DNA of 64,000 nt from Bacteroidetes bacterium OLB9 (GCA_001567255.1 LNBW01000054.1:1-64000); one strand, 5' to 3'; positions 1 through 9,988 are shown, counted from the stretch's first letter. Made by a program: numbers and translations. Notes: generated from the letters alone by a model not told the origin.

Positions 1-151
1 TTTATTTATAACTTCTCATCCTAATCATGCGCACTATTATATTGTAAATCAAGGTCTCCGACAATTGAAAATTAAATTTGAATTTTACATTTATCACATA
101 CAAATTAAAACAATCAATATGTATAATTTAAAAAGCTAACTAATGATATTG

Positions 152-946
152 CTATTCTTGTTCCTTGTCATCTCTACCGGATCTATCTATGAAGTTACTA
201 CCAGCTTGTTGGGTACCCATCATCAAAACATCCTGAATGTTGACATTTTTTGGCTGTGAAAGGATAAAATGTATCGTAGCCGCCACATCGCTTGCCTTGA
301 GCGGTGCAAAATCGTCATAAATTTTTGCTCTTTGCTGATCACCTTCAAAGCGTACTAGAGCAAATTCTGTTTCTTCTACATGACCTGGAGAGATCTGGCT
401 GACTTTAATGCCATATTTATACAAATCTAGGCGCATGGATTTAGTCAGCGCATCGACTGCAAACTTTGTTGCTGAATATACATTTCCATTTGGGTACACA
501 TCGTGTCCTGCAGTAGAGCAAATATTAAGGATATGCCCTTTTCTATTTTCTACCATTATAGGAGATACTAACCTTGTCATATAAAGCAATCCTTTGACAT
601 TGGTATCTATCATGGTTTCCCAGTCGGATATATTGCCTTCAAAAATTGGGTTAAATCCTTTAGCAAGACCTGCATTATTAATCAAAATATCTACTTTTTG
701 CCATTTCGGACTTAGTGATTTCCATGCATTTTCTACTGCTTGCTGATCTCTTATATCAAAACATAGTTCGATGATTTCAGCGCCATATTTAGCGTGCAGC
801 TTATGCTTTATCTCATTCAATCTCTCTTGTCTCCTGCCGGTGATAATCAGCTTATAGCCGTTTTTGGCGAGTATTTTTGCTGTTGCACTACCTATTCCAG
901 AAGTAGCACCTGTGATTAATGCAATTCGTTTTGATGGGATATTCAT
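152..946 (-). CDS. SDR-family NAD(P)-dependent oxidoreductase
   Basis: Classical short-chain dehydrogenase/reductase of 264 residues. The nucleotide-binding motif TGATSGIG is at residues 12-19, NNAG at 90-93, and the catalytic set is Ser144, Tyr157 and Lys161 (YSATK). The closest general group is the YdfG/serine 3-dehydrogenase-like cytosolic SDRs acting on small hydroxy compounds; the substrate cannot be read from the sequence. A TTG six bases upstream is in frame, but the ATG at 946 gives the usual SDR start just before the first beta strand. It lies 28 bp downstream of the TlpA-like lipoprotein gene on the same strand and may be cotranscribed with it. The family is sure, the substrate unknown. 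Confidence 0.9.
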   Translation of the reverse strand: MNIPSKRIALITGATSGIGSATAKILAKNGYKLIITGRRQERLNEIKHKLHAKYGAEIIELCFDIRDQQAVENAWKSLSPKWQKVDILINNAGLAKGFNPIFEGNISDWETMIDTNVKGLLYMTRLVSPIMVENRKGHILNICSTAGHDVYPNGNVYSATKFAVDALTKSMRLDLYKYGIKVSQISPGHVEETEFALVRFEGDQQRAKIYDDFAPLKASDVAATIHFILSQPKNVNIQDVLMMGTQQAGSNFIDRSGRDDKEQE

Positions 947-974
947 ACGCAAATTTTTTTAAAGTATGGTCTAG

Positions 975-2268
975 TTAATCCTTGCGCAATTGTTCTAAAA
1001 TTGTTGTAAACTCTTTTTTGAAATCTTCATAAACCGGTGTGGCTGGACCATTGAAACCTGTGTGGATTTTGACTATTTTATTATTGCGATCAGCAAATAA
1101 CAATGTAGGAAACGACTTGATACCATCGATTTCTAATGCTTTGACAACGCTTGCTCTGTCGCCTGTATATCCTCCTAATAATACATCATGGTCAATATGC
1201 ATACGGTCTTTAAACTTTTTCAACATACTGAGCGATTTCAATGTATCTTTGTACCGTTCGACTCCGATGCTGATGACTGCAATATCATCCGCAGGATGAT
1301 TTTTAAAGTAATCTTGTAAAAAAACGGTTTCATCCATACAATTGGGACACCAAGTTCCCATAATTTGTATAATCTTATATTTATCATCAAATTTTTGATC
1401 CGTGATACTGACAGGCTGCCCATCCTGATTTGGGAAAGTGAACGAGAGCGGCTTTCCGGTTGTCTTCGTCATGCTGTAAGCATCAGCTAGACTATTCTTG
1501 TCTGTTCTTTTTGCCTCCCAAGTTGCTTTGTATTTACTACCAGCTCTGAAGGTGCCTGTTAAAGTGCTGTCAGACAACATCTTTGCAATAAAAAGATAGG
1601 CATGAGATCCATCGAATACGGACAAATACATCTTACCCTCAATAACCATCCCTTCTAAATATCGAAAATCTCCCGTTTCTGTCTGGAAAGTCCCGGTGAG
1701 GCTGTCTCCTTTTTGATAAAAAGAACCTAAAGCTTTAAATGTGTTACCATCTTCCTCAGTAAAAACAGTTTCCCAGCTACCATTGACAGCCATATCACTA
1801 TGTTCTCTTTTTACACCATTAAATCGATGACCTTTGCCATGTACCGCTTTGAACGGGATGCGGTAATCATCTCTATAATTGACAATCCAGTCGCCTTCCA
1901 TAATCCCGTCTTCATATATCGCTCTTATCTGGGTATCATAGATAGGAAAATCAATGATTACAGTATCTTTATTAGTGTATGGATCAGTTTTAAACTGGAC
2001 ATCCGGCACATTGATTCGTTCTGTTCCATTGTGCATGACAATATGAAATGTAGAATCATTATCATAAACAACTTCAAAATTAAAAGGAACGGTGGATTCA
2101 ATATCATCTTTTTTGACAATATCTCTATCATCACCATATTTTACAACGGGCGTACGATCCAGTAAAAGTTCTCCGCGCCATATTCCTGGAGGAATTTTTT
2201 TTAAAAGTCTGATTAGGTTCAATGCATCCAGCAATGAATAGCACAATGAATAGTGGCCAGTATCTCAT
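975..2268 (-). CDS. TlpA-like thioredoxin-fold lipoprotein (frameshifted near N-terminus)
   Basis: C-terminal half is a TlpA/ResA-type thioredoxin domain with the redox motif WCPNC; the N-terminal half is an uncharacterised beta-rich region common in Bacteroidota thiol-disulfide proteins. As written, the main frame opens at 2246 without a signal peptide. In another frame an ATG at 2268 encodes MRYWPLFIVLFIAGC, a lipoprotein signal with lipobox IAGC. The two frames join perfectly if the run of eight T at 2195-2202 (A on the coding strand) is shortened to seven, giving about 430 residues. I therefore call one gene carrying a one-base insertion. The product is probably anchored in a membrane facing the periplasm and reduces or isomerises disulfides; partner unknown. 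Confidence 0.82.
2195..2202 (-). other. frameshift: A8 run, one base too many
   Basis: Removing one A (coding strand) fuses the lipoprotein signal peptide starting at 2268 to the TlpA-like body. Likely a homopolymer miscall. Confidence 0.8.
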
Positions 2269-2340
2269 GTCGTATAATTTATGATATAAAATACACGATA
2301 TTAAAGAAATTGTTTAAAAGTAAACTCATCACATGTAGGC

Positions 2341-2871
2341 CTAATCACCGCTTTTTTCGCCAACAAAATTATCTTCCTTGTTCTTGAAAAGTATATTGAA
2401 TGTGGTCAGACTACCATAAATTCGAGTGATATATTGTTGCAGATTCACTTTTTCTTCATCGGAAAGATCTGACGAGTTGATACGCTGCTCCATGACCCTC
2501 AGTCGATCTCTTACCATCACTATTTTGTGAAAAAATGCTTCGATAGGTATTTCTTTAGGCTTGAGCGATTTATCTTCCGGTTGTAAAATCATTAGGCCAT
2601 TTTGCCACTTATCGCCAAGAGGTACCACCTCTGATATGTCAGACCAGGCTTTTAATATTTTTATGAGTGACTTTTCTGCTTCAGAAAACGACACAGCCTC
2701 ATCTGCTTCAATTTTCTCAATAATCTCCCAGGCACCATATTCTTTGCCTACCATTTTGATACCATAAGTGATAAAACACACCTTGTAAGCTACTGCTTCT
2801 GCTCCTATGACGACGCCATCTCCAAAAGCTGGATGCTTCACTCTTGAGCCTATTCCAAGTATATTACTCAT
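2341..2871 (-). CDS. conserved hypothetical protein with N-terminal CarD/Tudor-like beta fold
   Basis: I do not recognise a named family. It has 176 residues and no signal peptide or membrane segment, so it is probably cytosolic. The first 50 residues (RVKHPAFGDGVVIG, then short beta strands) resemble the small SH3/Tudor-like modules found in CarD-type proteins and at the C-terminus of UvrD/PcrA helicases, which bind RNA polymerase. The remainder is charged and helical. It sits alone between two minus-strand genes. The RNA-polymerase link is inference from the N-terminal pattern only. Confidence 0.6.
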   Translation of the reverse strand: MSNILGIGSRVKHPAFGDGVVIGAEAVAYKVCFITYGIKMVGKEYGAWEIIEKIEADEAVSFSEAEKSLIKILKAWSDISEVVPLGDKWQNGLMILQPEDKSLKPKEIPIEAFFHKIVMVRDRLRVMEQRINSSDLSDEEKVNLQQYITRIYGSLTTFNILFKNKEDNFVGEKSGD

Positions 2872-2972
2872 ACTAAAAATTTAAGTTAAATGAATTTAGA
2901 ACGGGTAAATATACGGATTTTATATATAAAATTAAAATTACATATATTTTTTCTTTCGAAAACGATCCAAAA

Positions 2973-3566
2973 TTATTCCAGAAGCTTTGCTAGAAAATTT
3001 TTATTGATCTCAGGAACAAACCGATGCGCATACTCAAGGATTTTTTCTTCTGAAAGGTTGGTCATATTAAATGCTAACATCATCAGATAGTTGTCACCTA
3101 TATTCCAGTAGATCCTAGGGTTTTGAATGGAATATGCTATACGGACTTTACCAATGTATTCTTCTTTAAAATTAATGTTTCCACCAGCACCAAAATTTTC
3201 TCCATTCTCAATCTTAGATTGCACAGTCATAGAAATATAATTATATACTTCACTATACACCGGATTAGTAGATATTTGGAATAGCATAGCCGCATCAGGT
3301 GTTGAAGGGTCAATCCAATTGTAAAAACATGATTTTGATTTCAGATCACCAGGCTTTTTGACGGGTTTAATTTCTATATTTTCCTTCACTATATTTAATA
3401 CTTTACTCACAGACTCCACTGAGATTATATCTTGTGGTGCTGGTAATGGCAATAATACAGGATCAACAGCCCATCCAAAAGCAAATGAATTACCTTTCAT
3501 ATACTCCTGGCTGTGTGCATTAAAATGAACTCCGATGAGGATGGCAAAAATCCAAAATTTTCTCAT
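2973..3566 (-). CDS. secreted hypothetical protein
   Basis: A 197-residue protein starting with a clear Sec signal peptide (MRKFWIFAILIGVHFNAHSQ, cleavage probably after HSQ or before it). The mature part has alternating beta-type segments and no motif I recognise; function unknown. The start is supported by a Bacteroidota -7 box (TATATTTG on the minus strand) at 3586-3593, about 20 bp upstream of the ATG. It is divergent from the WbqC-like gene, which has its own -7 box. Confidence 0.65.
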   Translation of the reverse strand: MRKFWIFAILIGVHFNAHSQEYMKGNSFAFGWAVDPVLLPLPAPQDIISVESVSKVLNIVKENIEIKPVKKPGDLKSKSCFYNWIDPSTPDAAMLFQISTNPVYSEVYNYISMTVQSKIENGENFGAGGNINFKEEYIGKVRIAYSIQNPRIYWNIGDNYLMMLAFNMTNLSEEKILEYAHRFVPEINKNFLAKLLE

Positions 3567-3585
3567 ATCTAAAATAAATTTATTG

Positions 3586-3593
3586 CAAATATA
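3586..3593 (-). promoter_or_regulatory. -7 box TATATTTG for the secreted hypothetical gene
   Basis: Matches the Bacteroidota primary-sigma consensus TAnnTTTG, 20 bp upstream of the ATG at 3566. Confidence 0.6.
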
Positions 3594-3653
3594 GGATTGT
3601 CATTTTTGTAACTGAATGAATACGCTGTAGTTTAACAATGTTTTAGTATTTTG

Positions 3654-3661
3654 TATATTTG
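3654..3661 (+). promoter_or_regulatory. -7 box TATATTTG for the WbqC/dynamin operon
   Basis: TAnnTTTG match 27 bp upstream of the ATG at 3689; divergent from the box at 3586-3593. Confidence 0.6.
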
Positions 3662-3688
3662 CCACGTTTATAATTATTTTTAAAAAAA

Positions 3689-4333
3689 ATGAAGCCCATC
3701 CTGCACGAAACACAGATATTAGGCCCAATTTATTCTTATGTTCAATATCTAGATAGGCATAAAATAATTATAGAAAAAAATGAAAATTACCAGAAGCGTT
3801 CACCACGAAATAGGTACGAAATACTTACAGCTAACGGGCTTTGCTCGCTTTCTATACCCTTAAAAAAGGGAAAAAATCAACAAAAAAATATAGCAGAGGT
3901 CACGATTTCTTATGACGAACCCTGGCATCTCAAACATCTCCATGCACTCAGATCAGCCTATGGAAAATCAGCATATTTTGAGTTTTATTATGACCGATTG
4001 CAACATGTTTATATGCAAAAGCATAGTTCTCTCTTAACGTTTAATACTGAATTGTTGAAACTCATGCTTCAATTTTTAAAATTAGATATCATCATCGATT
4101 TTACAGATACATATCTGATAACCTACGATGAGCAATTGATTGAAGATTTTCGAAATCAACTTTTGCCGACAAGTTTAAATTTTGAGGTTTATCCTCAGGT
4201 TTGGTCAGGAAAGTTTGATTTTATTTCAAATCTCAGTATCTTAGACCTTTTATTTTGTATGGGACCTGAATCGGTTCATAATCTTAGACAGACTAAAATA
4301 CTGAATAACAAAATACAAACTAATTCGGATTAA
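3689..4333 (+). CDS. WbqC-like family protein
   Basis: A 214-residue cytosolic protein of the WbqC type. Typical features are the N-terminal segment leading to LGPIYSYVQYLDRHKIIIE, the NRYEILTANG strand, and the SAYGKSAYFEFYYDRL helix. WbqC genes occur in O-antigen/polysaccharide clusters, but the biochemical role is not settled. The stop codon overlaps the start of the dynamin-like gene (TAATG), so the two are translationally coupled. That pairing gives no obvious functional link. The start is the first ATG after a -7 box. Confidence 0.8.
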   Translation: MKPILHETQILGPIYSYVQYLDRHKIIIEKNENYQKRSPRNRYEILTANGLCSLSIPLKKGKNQQKNIAEVTISYDEPWHLKHLHALRSAYGKSAYFEFYYDRLQHVYMQKHSSLLTFNTELLKLMLQFLKLDIIIDFTDTYLITYDEQLIEDFRNQLLPTSLNFEVYPQVWSGKFDFISNLSILDLLFCMGPESVHNLRQTKILNNKIQTNSD

Positions 4334-6048
4334 TGGGTTTATTTAATAAAGATATCAATCAAAAATACACTATCCTCGCTACCTCAGTGGATAAGTTGCT
4401 CCAAGTCACAAAAGAGATTGGTCATGGAGCGCTAGAAGAAACACTTACTGTTTTACAAACACAACTAGATGCGCCATTTACCTTTGTCATCGTCGGTGAG
4501 GTCAAGGCCGGTAAAAGTAGTTTTGTAAATGCCCTCTTACAATCTGACAAAGAAATTTGTAAGGTTGCGCCTATGCCAATGACCGATACAATCCAACAAA
4601 TTGTATATGGTGAACAAGAGGAAATAGTAGAAATTAATCCATACCTTAAAAAAATATTTCAGCCGGTAGAAATCCTTAAAGAAATAGCTATTGTAGATAC
4701 ACCTGGTACGAATACGATAGTACGTCATCATCAAGAAATAACAGAAAGGTTTATACCCTATTCAGACCTAATCGTATTTGTATTTGAAGCTAAAAATCCA
4801 TATCGACAATCGTCGTGGGACTTTTTTGACTATATCAATGCTGAATGGCGTAGGAAAATTATTTTTGTATTGCAACAAAAGGATTTGTTGCCTGAATCTG
4901 ATTTGAACATCAATATTCAGGGTGTTATAGACCATGCTAAAAATAAAGGCATAAGCGAGCCACAGGTATTTGCCGTTTCGGCAAAACTTGAGAAGGAACA
5001 ATACTATGATATTTCAGGCTTCAAGGAAATCAGGAGTTATATTGAAAGAAATATAACTGGTGGAAAAGCCCCTGAGCTTAAATTTCAGAACAATATTAAT
5101 ACCTTGCTGACGATATCTCAAAAACTGGATGATAGCCTGATTAACCGAAAGAAACAATATGAAGTAGATATTAAATTCAGAGGTGAGATTCGTGAATTAA
5201 TTGAAAATCAACATACCAAAACTAAAAAGCAGATCGAAGTTCTGATTTCGAATCTTCTGGATAGTTATGATAAAATCACTCGACAGAAACAAGATGATCT
5301 TGAAACCGGATTATCCTTCTTCAATGTATTAAAACGATCCTTTTCATCCATATTTGGCAAAGAGACAGGTCTGAAAGAATGGCTGACCACACAAGCCAAA
5401 GACTTTGAGTTGAAACTCAATACATCATTAAGAGACAAACTTCAGAATGGCATTATTGACGTAGCCGAGAATATCCAGATGATGGGCAAATTGGTGGATA
5501 ATAAACTGAGATATTCTGAGACTATTCTGAAAAACAACGATGAGATTTTTGCGGATATAGCAGAACGCCGAATTAATGTGTTAAGAGATTTGCAGGAAAG
5601 TTTCAGCCAATTCATGAGTACAGCTGAAAACTTTTATGATGAGAGAATCTTGACTGAATCATCCAAGATGACACCTAATCTGGCAGCCGGAAGTGGCATT
5701 GCTATAGTAGGAGTCATTTTAGCCACGCTGACTCAGGGTGCTGTCTTTGATATCACCGGAGGCGTCTTGACCGCTACCGGAGTACTTTTTGCTGGAGTTA
5801 CGCTTGGTCTAAACCGGAGTAAAATTATCAAGAAATTTGCTGACGAAATTGGTAAAGGGCGCAATCAGTTGCATGATGAAGTAACTCGAAAGTTGACAGA
5901 TTATACATTACGCATTCGGCAAAAGCTAGAAGCTAATTTTTATGAGTTTGACCAGTTACTAGAAAATGAGGGTAAGAAATTAAATGAAGTAGAACAAGTG
6001 CAACAGGAAGTCCGTAAGGATTTAAAAGATCTTTCCAAAGGATTTTAA
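4333..6048 (+). CDS. bacterial dynamin-like GTPase
   Basis: A 571-residue large GTPase. The P-loop is GEVKAGKSS at residues 55-63, the switch region PMTDT is near 82-86, G3 is DTPG at 122-125, and a degenerate G4 (QQKD) is near 181-184. A long helical region follows (about 250-440, coiled-coil-like), then two closely spaced hydrophobic segments near 455-495 that look like a membrane-inserting hairpin (paddle), then a charged C-terminal helix. This is the layout of bacterial dynamin-like proteins (BDLP/DynA), which remodel or protect the inner membrane. Its start overlaps the preceding WbqC-like stop by one base. Confidence 0.87.
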   Translation: MGLFNKDINQKYTILATSVDKLLQVTKEIGHGALEETLTVLQTQLDAPFTFVIVGEVKAGKSSFVNALLQSDKEICKVAPMPMTDTIQQIVYGEQEEIVEINPYLKKIFQPVEILKEIAIVDTPGTNTIVRHHQEITERFIPYSDLIVFVFEAKNPYRQSSWDFFDYINAEWRRKIIFVLQQKDLLPESDLNINIQGVIDHAKNKGISEPQVFAVSAKLEKEQYYDISGFKEIRSYIERNITGGKAPELKFQNNINTLLTISQKLDDSLINRKKQYEVDIKFRGEIRELIENQHTKTKKQIEVLISNLLDSYDKITRQKQDDLETGLSFFNVLKRSFSSIFGKETGLKEWLTTQAKDFELKLNTSLRDKLQNGIIDVAENIQMMGKLVDNKLRYSETILKNNDEIFADIAERRINVLRDLQESFSQFMSTAENFYDERILTESSKMTPNLAAGSGIAIVGVILATLTQGAVFDITGGVLTATGVLFAGVTLGLNRSKIIKKFADEIGKGRNQLHDEVTRKLTDYTLRIRQKLEANFYEFDQLLENEGKKLNEVEQVQQEVRKDLKDLSKGF

Positions 6049-6104
6049 AGTAATATTAACAATATCTACAAACAAATATCGTCTAATAAAATAAAGATAA
6101 CAGA

Positions 6105-7505
6105 ATGAGATATTTAGCCATCATTTTTACCTTCCTTTTGAGCATTCAGTTGTATGCAGGAGATGATTATAATTTTGAATTTGTTAATGCAGAATATGAT
6201 GATTTTATTGCAACTGTAACTTTTGAACACAACAATTTACCTGTTGGTTTTCAGGCTATTAAGCTGGGTAGTTCTGATTTTCTTATGTTGAAATTTGATG
6301 ACTTGAACAATGTAGAGCGACATCTTTATTATAGGATCATCCACTGCGACAAGGATTGGAAGCCTTCAGCCATGAGGGAAATTGACTATCTCAATGGATT
6401 TAATGATGAGCGACTCAGAAACTATGAGTATTCCACAAGTACTCGTATTCAGTATATTCATTACTGGCAGCGATTTCCTAATAAAGATACTAATTTTAAA
6501 ATTTCAGGTAATTATTTGCTCGTTATATATGAAGATAACATAGACAGGCCGGTACTTACTAGGCGATTTATTGTTAGCGAAAATATTGTAGGCATTGAGG
6601 TCAATGACATTTTTCCATCGGATGTTATGAATATAAGATACAAGCAAGAGTTTGATGTCAATCTTATCAATGAGTCAATCTCCATGCGCAACCCTATCGA
6701 GGAAGTAAATATTGTGATGTTGCAGAATGAAAACTGGAATAATACAAAAACATCCAAGCCCAATTTTATAGCTGGTAGTACGATGAGATTTAATAAGTTA
6801 GGAACATTTGAATGGTGGGGAAATTCTGAATTTAGAGAGTTTGACATAAGATCATTTTTTCGGGTAGGACGTGGCGTTAAATTTATAGAAAGAAAAAGGG
6901 ACGAGACAGACATTCTGTTACAGCCTATACAGTCATGGCGCAATAAAGTACATATTGCGGTTTTTGACTTTAATGGTAAATTTTTTATTGAAAATTGGGA
7001 TGCACTGCAGGGCGCATCCTATTTAGACATAAGTGATAATGTCGATGCAGGAGAGATACAAACCACTAGAAATAATATCGTAGGAGATTTAAAAGAATCA
7101 AGCGAGGAGTTTTTTAGAAACAATGTGGCCGAACCCAGAAATATTAATTCAGATTATGCCTATATCACTTTATATTTGGAAGATGACATACAACTTGATG
7201 ATGATGAAAACATCTATATTTTAGGCGCGTTCAATAACTGGACACCTTCTGATGCGTATAGGATGACCCTTGACTATAATAGAGGTATGTATGTAGGTAA
7301 TTTGTTTTTGAAGCAAGGGTATTATAATTACTGTTTAGCAGTGGTAAAAGACGGGATTGTTGATGTTGCTGCTATGGATGGCAGCTGGAACGAAACCGAA
7401 AACGACTATCAAGTCATTGTTTATTACAAGGGTTTAGGAGATTTATATGACAGAATCATCGGTTTTACAACATATAATACAAACTTAAAAACAAGACAAT
7501 ACTAA
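6105..7505 (+). CDS. type IX secretion system plug protein (formerly DUF5103)
   Basis: A 466-residue exported protein with signal peptide MRYLAIIFTFLLSIQLYAG. The family-typical pattern is visible: an N-terminal beta domain with HLYYRIIHCDKDWKPSAM, a central domain with a WW-containing strand near residue 235, and a C-terminal carbohydrate-binding/E-set-like module (YILGAFNNWT, about 375-440). In this family the protein closes the periplasmic side of the SprA outer-membrane channel when no substrate is moving. The gene lies 57 bp after the dynamin-like gene and converges on cmk. Confidence 0.82.
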   Translation: MRYLAIIFTFLLSIQLYAGDDYNFEFVNAEYDDFIATVTFEHNNLPVGFQAIKLGSSDFLMLKFDDLNNVERHLYYRIIHCDKDWKPSAMREIDYLNGFNDERLRNYEYSTSTRIQYIHYWQRFPNKDTNFKISGNYLLVIYEDNIDRPVLTRRFIVSENIVGIEVNDIFPSDVMNIRYKQEFDVNLINESISMRNPIEEVNIVMLQNENWNNTKTSKPNFIAGSTMRFNKLGTFEWWGNSEFREFDIRSFFRVGRGVKFIERKRDETDILLQPIQSWRNKVHIAVFDFNGKFFIENWDALQGASYLDISDNVDAGEIQTTRNNIVGDLKESSEEFFRNNVAEPRNINSDYAYITLYLEDDIQLDDDENIYILGAFNNWTPSDAYRMTLDYNRGMYVGNLFLKQGYYNYCLAVVKDGIVDVAAMDGSWNETENDYQVIVYYKGLGDLYDRIIGFTTYNTNLKTRQY

Positions 7506-7514
7506 AAAAAAGTC

Positions 7515-8210
7515 CTACTGAGGGTTTAATTTTTTACGGATATGACCTATAGCAATTTCAAATTGTTCTTCAATGGTCAAATTTGTATTATCGATAACTA
7601 TGGCATCATCAGCTTGAACAAGTGGACTATCCTCTCTAGTTGTGTCTATGAAGTCGCGATGCTGAAGGTTAGCTAATACTTCATCCATATTTGTTTCCTT
7701 GCCTTGGGATATCAACTCGTCATACCTTCTTTGAGCTCTGATCTTTAGATTTGCAGTTAAAAAGAATTTTATATCCGCATTAGGAAACACTACAGTACCT
7801 ATGTCTCGACCGTCCATGACGACGCCTAGCTTACCTGCTAGATTGCGTTGCAAAAGGACTAATTTTTTTCGTACCTGTGGAATGGCGGCCACCTCACTTA
7901 CACAAGATGATACTGTCAGCGATCTGATTTCATCTTCAACGTTTCTGCCATTCAAAATAGTTGTATTCTTTCCGTTGTCATTTATAAACGATATATCTAT
8001 AGTCTTTAATGCTTCTTCAATGCTATGAATATCTTCAATATCAATACCTTGTTCCAGCAGATATAAGGCTACAGCTCTATACATCGCTCCGGTATCTACA
8101 TAAGAATAGTGCAATGCTTTGGCAAGCTGCTTAGCCATTGTAGATTTGCCACAAGACGAATAACCATCAATGGCAATAGTTAAAGGATTATGATCTTTCA
8201 AGAGGTTCAA
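7515..8210 (-). CDS. cmk: cytidylate kinase
   Basis: Phosphorylates CMP/dCMP to the diphosphate in the cytosol. The 231 residues match the family. Visible are the P-loop GYSSCGKS near residues 17-24, the substrate-binding segment VDTGAMYRA, the conserved DGRDIGTVVFPNADIKFFL, and the LID arginines in RAQRRYDEL. The gene ends 10 bp from the converging T9SS plug gene. A strong terminator hairpin separates it from the DUF2795 gene upstream, so it has its own start of transcription, although I see no clear -7 box. Confidence 0.95.
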   Translation of the reverse strand: MNLLKDHNPLTIAIDGYSSCGKSTMAKQLAKALHYSYVDTGAMYRAVALYLLEQGIDIEDIHSIEEALKTIDISFINDNGKNTTILNGRNVEDEIRSLTVSSCVSEVAAIPQVRKKLVLLQRNLAGKLGVVMDGRDIGTVVFPNADIKFFLTANLKIRAQRRYDELISQGKETNMDEVLANLQHRDFIDTTREDSPLVQADDAIVIDNTNLTIEEQFEIAIGHIRKKLNPQ

Positions 8211-8237
8211 TTGAGTACCTATTATGTTTTAAAAGAA

Positions 8238-8274
8238 AAAAGTCCTGCAATAAACTGTACATTCCAGGACTTTT
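8238..8274 (-). terminator. intrinsic terminator after the DUF2795 gene
   Basis: Perfect 10-bp stem: AAAAGTCCTG at 8238-8247 and CAGGACTTTT at 8265-8274. On the minus strand it is followed by a T-rich tract. It lies 36 bp beyond the stop of the DUF2795 gene. Confidence 0.85.
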
Positions 8275-8309
8275 ATGCTTTTATTTGATATTACACTTCA
8301 GTGAATATA

Positions 8310-8531
8310 TCAATATTCTTCTTCGTTAAAAAGAAAGTCATCTTTCCTCGGATAATCAGGCCAGATATCTTCCATTGATTCATAAATTTCAAATTCATCT
8401 TCTAGCTCCTGAAGATTTTCAATAACTTCAAGTGGCGCTCCGGATCGAATGGCATAATCGATTAATTCATCACGATTAGCAGGCCAAGGCGCATCTTCAA
8501 GGTTATGAGCTAATTCTAATGTCCAATACAT
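8310..8531 (-). CDS. DUF2795 domain small acidic protein
   Basis: A 73-residue acidic protein with the conserved sequence MYWTLELA and PWPANRDELIDYAIRSGAP, followed by an E/D-rich tail. It matches a small protein strongly conserved across Bacteroidota and assigned to DUF2795; no function is established. Its AT-rich upstream region carries no sharp promoter match, and a strong terminator follows it. High conservation in a short cytosolic protein suggests a housekeeping role, but that is inference. Confidence 0.85.
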   Translation of the reverse strand: MYWTLELAHNLEDAPWPANRDELIDYAIRSGAPLEVIENLQELEDEFEIYESMEDIWPDYPRKDDFLFNEEEY

Positions 8532-8688
8532 AGGAAATTTTCAAAAAAATTTAGTAATTAAAAAAATCTTTTACTTGATAATTAAAAATAGTAATGACAG
8601 AAAGTAAATATTTTTACAATCCTCAATCATTAAATATCCTTTATTATAAAAAAGTTCCCACTTTTAATTAAAAAAATATATTAACAAT

Positions 8689-9752
8689 TTATATAATAAG
8701 CATGGCGTCACCATAGGTGAAAAATCGATACTTTTCCTTGATAGCTTCTTGATAAGCCTCCATAATCAGTTCATATCCACCAAATGCAGCAACCATGATT
8801 ATCAGACTGCTTTTGGTAAATGAAAATTAGATATCATGCAATTGGCAATACTGAATTCGTAAGGAGGATATATAAATAAATTTGTCCATCCACTGGAAGT
8901 CTTTAGTAAGTTGGTTGCAGAGACGGATGATTCTACAGTCCGCATAGCAGTTGTTCCTACTGCACAAATACGTTTATTATTTTCCTTTGCAGTATTTACA
9001 ATTTCTACAGCACTCTCAGGAATATTATAGTATTCTGCATCCATCTTATGTTTTGATAGATCTTCGACATCAATACTTCTAAAAGTTCCTAAGCCGATGT
9101 GTAATGTCACTTCTGCCAGTCCTGCACCTTTAATCTCTAGTCTTTTGAGCAGCTCTCTAGAAAAGTGCATGCCGGCTGTAGGTGCAGCAACAGCGCCGAT
9201 CTCTTTAGCATAAACTGTTTGATATCTTTCATTATCTATTTCTTCAGGACTACGATTGATATACTTAGGCAATGGCATTCTACCTAACTCTTTCAACACA
9301 GCTCTAAATTCATCATCTGTACCATCAAAGAAAAAGCGGATGGTACGACCACGAGAAGTAGTATTGTCTACGACTTCAGCTACGAGCACATCATTACCTT
9401 TGTTGTCTGCAAAATACAGCTTATTCCCTACCCTTATTTTTCGTGCAGGATCAACTAGTACATCCCATAGTTTTACATCTGCATTCAGCTCTCTAAGTAG
9501 AAATACTTCGATTTTAGCTCCAGTTTTCTCTTTCTTACCATACATCCTGGCAGGAAAAACCTTTGTATTGTTAAAAATGAGTGCGTCGCCGTCATCAAAA
9601 TAATCAAGTATATCTTTAAAGATCTTATGCTCAATCTTTCCTGTCTTTCTATCTACTACCATGAGACGTGATTGGTCTCTTTCTTCGATAGGGTATTGAG
9701 CAATCAGCTCGTCAGGGAGATCAAATTTAAAATTAGAAAGCTTAGTTCTCAT
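8689..9752 (-). CDS. queA: S-adenosylmethionine:tRNA ribosyltransferase-isomerase (frameshifted near C-terminus)
   Basis: Transfers the ribosyl part of SAM to 7-aminomethyl-7-deazaguanine at tRNA position 34, giving epoxyqueuosine. The start [20 protein letters not shown] and the segments [18 protein letters not shown] and HIGLGTF are QueA signatures. The reading frame stops at 8802 after NFHLPKAV. Adding one T to the TTTT at 8811-8814 restores [14 protein letters not shown] and the conserved ending [13 protein letters not shown] with stop at 8689, for about 354 residues, the normal length. A -7 box lies 29 bp upstream. A longer QueA paralogue is at 55092-56366. Confidence 0.9.
8811..8814 (-). 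other. frameshift: T4 run, one base short (queA)
   Basis: One added T restores the conserved QueA C-terminus through the stop at 8689. Confidence 0.82.
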
Positions 9753-9780
9753 TTATCTTCATCTATTTTTTAAAGGAGTG

Positions 9781-9788
9781 CAAAAGTA
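9781..9788 (-). promoter_or_regulatory. -7 box TACTTTTG for queA
   Basis: TAnnTTTG match on the minus strand, 29 bp upstream of the ATG at 9752. Confidence 0.55.
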
Positions 9789-9956
9789 TAAATCTTAATA
9801 CACATATTATCCTATTATTGTTTAATTCTTAGAAATAAATTTACTCAAACAGTACTTTGACTTAAAATTAATGGAGTTTCCTATAATAACGTGTTAATCT
9901 TTGTTAATGAATCATGCTCAATACAGAACACAAGGTCAAAGATGCAAAATATCGCT

Positions 9957-9964
9957 TAAATTTG
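9957..9964 (+). promoter_or_regulatory. -7 box TAAATTTG setting the start of the TlpA gene
   Basis: TAnnTTTG match 25 bp before the ATG at 9989. It lies inside the longest open frame (from 9914) and so argues for the later start. Confidence 0.6.
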
Positions 9965-9988
9965 TCCAATAGTTTATCTGAAATCATC

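Noticed and set aside
1..151. Possible gene at the left edge
   Set aside because: AT-rich, no open frame longer than a few codons with a start; nothing seen.
9914..9988. Upstream extension of the TlpA lipoprotein gene
   Set aside because: The extension would bury the signal peptide 25 residues in, and a -7 box lies inside it; the ATG at 9989 is better.
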